A stretch of DNA of 64,000 bases, from assembly GCF_003402975.1 (NCBI RefSeq), contig NZ_QURB01000011.1, positions 1 to 64,000 of the forward strand, in the 5' to 3' direction. Origin of the DNA: Brumimicrobium aurantiacum. Lineage in GTDB: Bacteria > Bacteroidota > Bacteroidia > Flavobacteriales_D > Crocinitomicaceae. Position 1 is the stretch's first letter. Every line of letters starts with the position of its first letter. Below are positions 61,735 to 64,000 of the stretch, piece by piece. The position numbers were made by a program, and so were the translations under genes. The notes under the pieces were generated by a model. The model worked only from the letters and a program-made list of their open reading frames with translations. It was not told the DNA's origin and ran no database searches.

Positions 61735-62934
61735 ATGAAAACAAAATACATTTTCAATCGTAAAAAACGGTTGAATACAAAAGGACAGGCACCTGTTGAA
61801 GTGATGATTTATTTGAGTAGAAAAAAGAGGATTTTCCGCTCAACTGGAGTTTTTATTGCCCCAAAATTTTGGGATGAAAATAAGAATGAACTCAAAAAAT
61901 CAATTCCAAACTACCAGGAATTAAATCATAAATTAATACTTAAAAGACACTCGTTAGAAGATCAAGTGATCAAAGAAGCAATGTCTGGAGATTTCTCTAG
62001 TGTAACTTTAGGAACTCAAAAAGTAAAATTATTTGAATTCTTTGAACATCGTGTAATAAAGGTTACCAATTCAGAACTTACTGAAGGAACACAAATGATA
62101 TACCGTAGAACACTACGTTATTTAAAGGAATTTAGAAAAGAAGATTTCCCAATTACAAAAGTTGATGTGTTCTTTTTGGAATCATTTAACATTTTCTTGA
62201 AGGAAACCAAAAAGTTAAAATTAAATGGACGTGCATCTCTAATGCTTCGTTTAAAAACCGTTATGAATGTTGCAGTAAATGATGGAGTAGTGGATTACGC
62301 AAAAAATCCGTTTAGAACATTTAAAATACACCAGGTTGAACCTGAAACACATTCATTAACTCTTGAAGAATTAACACGAATAGAAAATTTGGATATGTCT
62401 TTGAGACCTGAGCTGGATAAAACTAGAGATATGTTTTTGTTTTCTTGTTATACTTCGTTAAGGTTTGGTGATCTAATAAATTTAAGTTTTGAAAATTTTG
62501 AAGTATTAGAGCAGGGGAGAATTAGATTAACTTATATTCAGGAGAAGTTAAGACATAGAAGTGCAAAGAAGGTTCAATGGATTATTTCTGATTTTTGGGG
62601 AGGAAAAATTGACAAGATTATTTTGAAATACTTTAAGAAATTTGAAAACGTAAAAGATGTTCAAAAAGACATTCGTTTTTTCTTCAGATACACGAATCAA
62701 CATTATAATAGACAATTGAAAGAATTACAGAATTTTGCAGGAATTAAACAAGAATTGCATTCACATCTCGCAAGACATACTTGTATAACATTACTAGTCA
62801 ATGATTTTGGTTTAGATATTACAAAGGCTCAAATGATTGCAGGCCATTCAAAAATGGAAATGACAAGAAAATATTTAAGGGTCACAGAGCGAGATTTAGA
62901 AACAGCAGCAAGAAATATAAATTGGGATAAATAA
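61735..62934 (+). CDS. tyrosine recombinase / integrase (second)
   Basis: 399 residues from M-K-T-K-Y (61735); the longer start at 61693 would translate the GTGATAC repeats. Arm-binding, SAM-like core and catalytic domains. Catalytic residues: R in C-Y-T-S-L-R-F-G-D, H344-x2-R347-H348 (H-L-A-R-H), H in A-G-H-S-K and nucleophile Y380 (R-K-Y-L-R-V). All are present, unlike the 18.2-19.5 kb integrase. Sits just downstream of tRNA-Arg, the usual place for an element integrated at a tRNA gene. Confidence 0.92.
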   Translation: MKTKYIFNRKKRLNTKGQAPVEVMIYLSRKKRIFRSTGVFIAPKFWDENKNELKKSIPNYQELNHKLILKRHSLEDQVIKEAMSGDFSSVTLGTQKVKLFEFFEHRVIKVTNSELTEGTQMIYRRTLRYLKEFRKEDFPITKVDVFFLESFNIFLKETKKLKLNGRASLMLRLKTVMNVAVNDGVVDYAKNPFRTFKIHQVEPETHSLTLEELTRIENLDMSLRPELDKTRDMFLFSCYTSLRFGDLINLSFENFEVLEQGRIRLTYIQEKLRHRSAKKVQWIISDFWGGKIDKIILKYFKKFENVKDVQKDIRFFFRYTNQHYNRQLKELQNFAGIKQELHSHLARHTCITLLVNDFGLDITKAQMIAGHSKMEMTRKYLRVTERDLETAARNINWDK

Positions 62935-62937
62935 ATT

Positions 62938-62968
62938 AAAAAGCCCTGATCTATGACCAGGGCTTTTT
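62938..62968. terminator. bidirectional terminator after the second integrase (copy A)
   Basis: AAAAAGCCCTG-ATCTATGAC-CAGGGCTTTTT. 29 bp are identical to the hairpin at 63591-63619. Confidence 0.85.
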
Positions 62969-62982
62969 AATTAAACATTTTC

Positions 62983-63468
62983 TTATTTTAATTTTGTAAG
63001 ATCTTCAAACGGTATTTCTTTGATTTTCTTTTCATCATTTATCTTAAATTCAATCACAGCATTATCAGAATTAATACCAATAATTTCACCTTTAATTAGC
63101 TTTAAATTGTGTTTAAATGAAACGTCATCACCAACTTTCAAAATTATTTCTTTCGATATGGTTGTCGTGATCGAGATTTCTTTGTCTCCGTAAACATCAC
63201 CAATTACTTTAACTTTTTTACCGTTATTCTTAATAAATATTTTCGCATTCATTAAATGATTTCCTTTATGTTCTGCTACTACTGCATCAATAGCACTTTC
63301 TAAAGGATCACCTTTTTTGGTTTTGGATTTTCCTTCTACGTTTTGAGCAACAAGAACATATTCTTTTGAAGAATCAACGTTTTTATTGGCGACCATAGTT
63401 AAATCTCCAATTCTAGTCCAACATGAGGATAAAGTAAATAAGCAGATAAAAAAAATTATTTTTTTCAT
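62983..63468 (-). CDS. lipoprotein of unknown function
   Basis: 161 residues. Lipobox L-F-T-L-S-S-C at about residue 16. The mature domain is strand-rich (V-K-V-I-G-D-V-Y-G, then V-G-D-D-V-S-F). Not recognised. It lies between two identical terminator hairpins. Confidence 0.7.
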   Translation of the reverse strand: MKKIIFFICLFTLSSCWTRIGDLTMVANKNVDSSKEYVLVAQNVEGKSKTKKGDPLESAIDAVVAEHKGNHLMNAKIFIKNNGKKVKVIGDVYGDKEISITTTISKEIILKVGDDVSFKHNLKLIKGEIIGINSDNAVIEFKINDEKKIKEIPFEDLTKLK

Positions 63469-63590
63469 AAATATATATTTTTGTTTTTAACAAAATTAAC
63501 ATTTAAACATCATTAACCGTTCCAAAAACGACTTATTGAATGAATGGCAAGGTTTAAAGGACGAATGAATACTTTAAACTTGCAAACAAC

Positions 63591-63619
63591 AAAAAGCCCT
63601 GATCTATGACCAGGGCTTT
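63591..63619. terminator. terminator (copy B, identical to copy A)
   Basis: Same 29-bp hairpin as 62938-62966; lies 33 nt after the stop of the partial gene at 63653 on the minus strand. Confidence 0.8.
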
Positions 63620-63652
63620 CAAGTTTATAATATACATTTTATACTTTACTTT

Positions 63653-64000
63653 TTACTTTTTAAATAAATTGCTCATTGATAAAAAATTGAATGAAACTAA
63701 AGAGTTTAATGGTGTGTCTCCGTCTGGTGGAGTTCCATGTATTTTAATGCGAATAATATTGTTCGTTCTATCAGGTACCGCTCTTAAAATAGTGTCAAGT
63801 GGTCCACTGGTAACTTGAAGAATTGGAGCAATAGAATTAACATCTACTTGATTTCCGTTCAACAATCCACCAGTAAAATCTAAAGTTATTTCATCAGAGT
63901 TCAATGTTACAATTGGTTTAAACTCTTTAACCCCTCCGCTATCTTTTAACGGAGTAGAAGGAACTAAAATTAGGTTTGGATAAGTACTATCATATTTCAT
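63653..64000 (-). CDS. hypothetical protein, C-terminal part (cut by window edge)
   Basis: 115 residues visible; the frame reaches base 64000, where an ATG happens to sit, so the true start may be further right. Beta-rich with P-D-R-T-N-N-I-I-R-I-K and H-G-T-P-P-D-G-D. No family recognised. Stops at 63653, just before terminator copy B. Confidence 0.45.
   Translation of the reverse strand: MKYDSTYPNLILVPSTPLKDSGGVKEFKPIVTLNSDEITLDFTGGLLNGNQVDVNSIAPILQVTSGPLDTILRAVPDRTNNIIRIKIHGTPPDGDTPLNSLVSFNFLSMSNLFKK

Overview
The window looks like a low-GC Bacteroidota chromosome, most likely order Flavobacteriales. Three things point there: promoter-like motifs of the TTTG / TAnnTTTG type, a T9SS type-B (CHU_C) sorting domain, and a short ProB without a PUA domain alongside DUF6089/PorG-like and DUF6913 genes. 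Family-level placement (Crocinitomicaceae-like) is only a guess.

Region 1 (about 1-19.9 kb) is a decaying accessory island that ends next to two tandem tRNA-Lys genes. From left to right it holds: the edge of an IS3-family element beside a truncated gene; an IS66 element (tnpA-tnpB-tnpC) whose two flanks are the stubs of two different genes (a PDDEXK_4-like nuclease and a YgjP/DUF45 metalloprotease), so DNA was lost there; a minus-strand cluster of a single-chain type IIG restriction-modification enzyme, a small membrane protein, a DUF2971 protein and a coiled-coil gene split by an in-frame TGA; an HNH-like zinc-motif protein; an AlbA_2/Schlafen-like ATP-binding regulator with an in-frame TAG at codon 10; and a mobile-element module (excisionase-like HTH, DnaD-like and DnaC-like replication proteins, peptidoglycan amidase). 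After these come a long intergenic region with an 11-bp-spaced repeat array and a strongly structured, GC-richer segment, a small RpoA-CTD-like protein, an unknown 496-aa protein and a tyrosine recombinase with its own array of GACCAC repeats. Four REP-like palindromes with GTAG/GTAA heads are scattered through 10.3-14.9 kb.

Region 2 (20-61.6 kb) is ordinary core genome: shikimate kinase; the proC-proB-proA proline operon; a family 9 glycosyltransferase; a T9SS-secreted PKD protein; a Crp/Fnr regulator; a split transketolase with a vWA gene between its halves plus a class III aminotransferase; prmC-ligA-DUF6913-dapA; nrnA with two FKBP-type lipoproteins; pepD; the ABC-F factor EttA; a K+/H+ antiporter; a SpmA/B-like membrane protein; a chain of small lipoprotein genes with a GATase pseudoenzyme; HMG-CoA lyase, pyrD, a PorG-like outer-membrane protein and an MsbA-like exporter; rpmH, sucC and map; and tRNA-Ser, tRNA-Pro and tRNA-Arg.

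Region 3 (61.6-64 kb) begins directly downstream of tRNA-Arg with a second tyrosine recombinase preceded by three GTGATAC repeats. A lipoprotein gene bracketed by two identical terminator hairpins and a gene cut by the window edge follow. It is probably the start of another integrated element running off to the right.

The best candidates for something undescribed are (a) the nested stem-loop segment at 16229-16340 with its buried GGAGG and 12-codon reading frame just ahead of the RpoA-CTD-like gene, (b) the type IIG / membrane protein / DUF2971 / coiled-coil cluster, and (c) the two similar 11-bp-phased repeat arrays in front of the excisionase-like and integrase genes.
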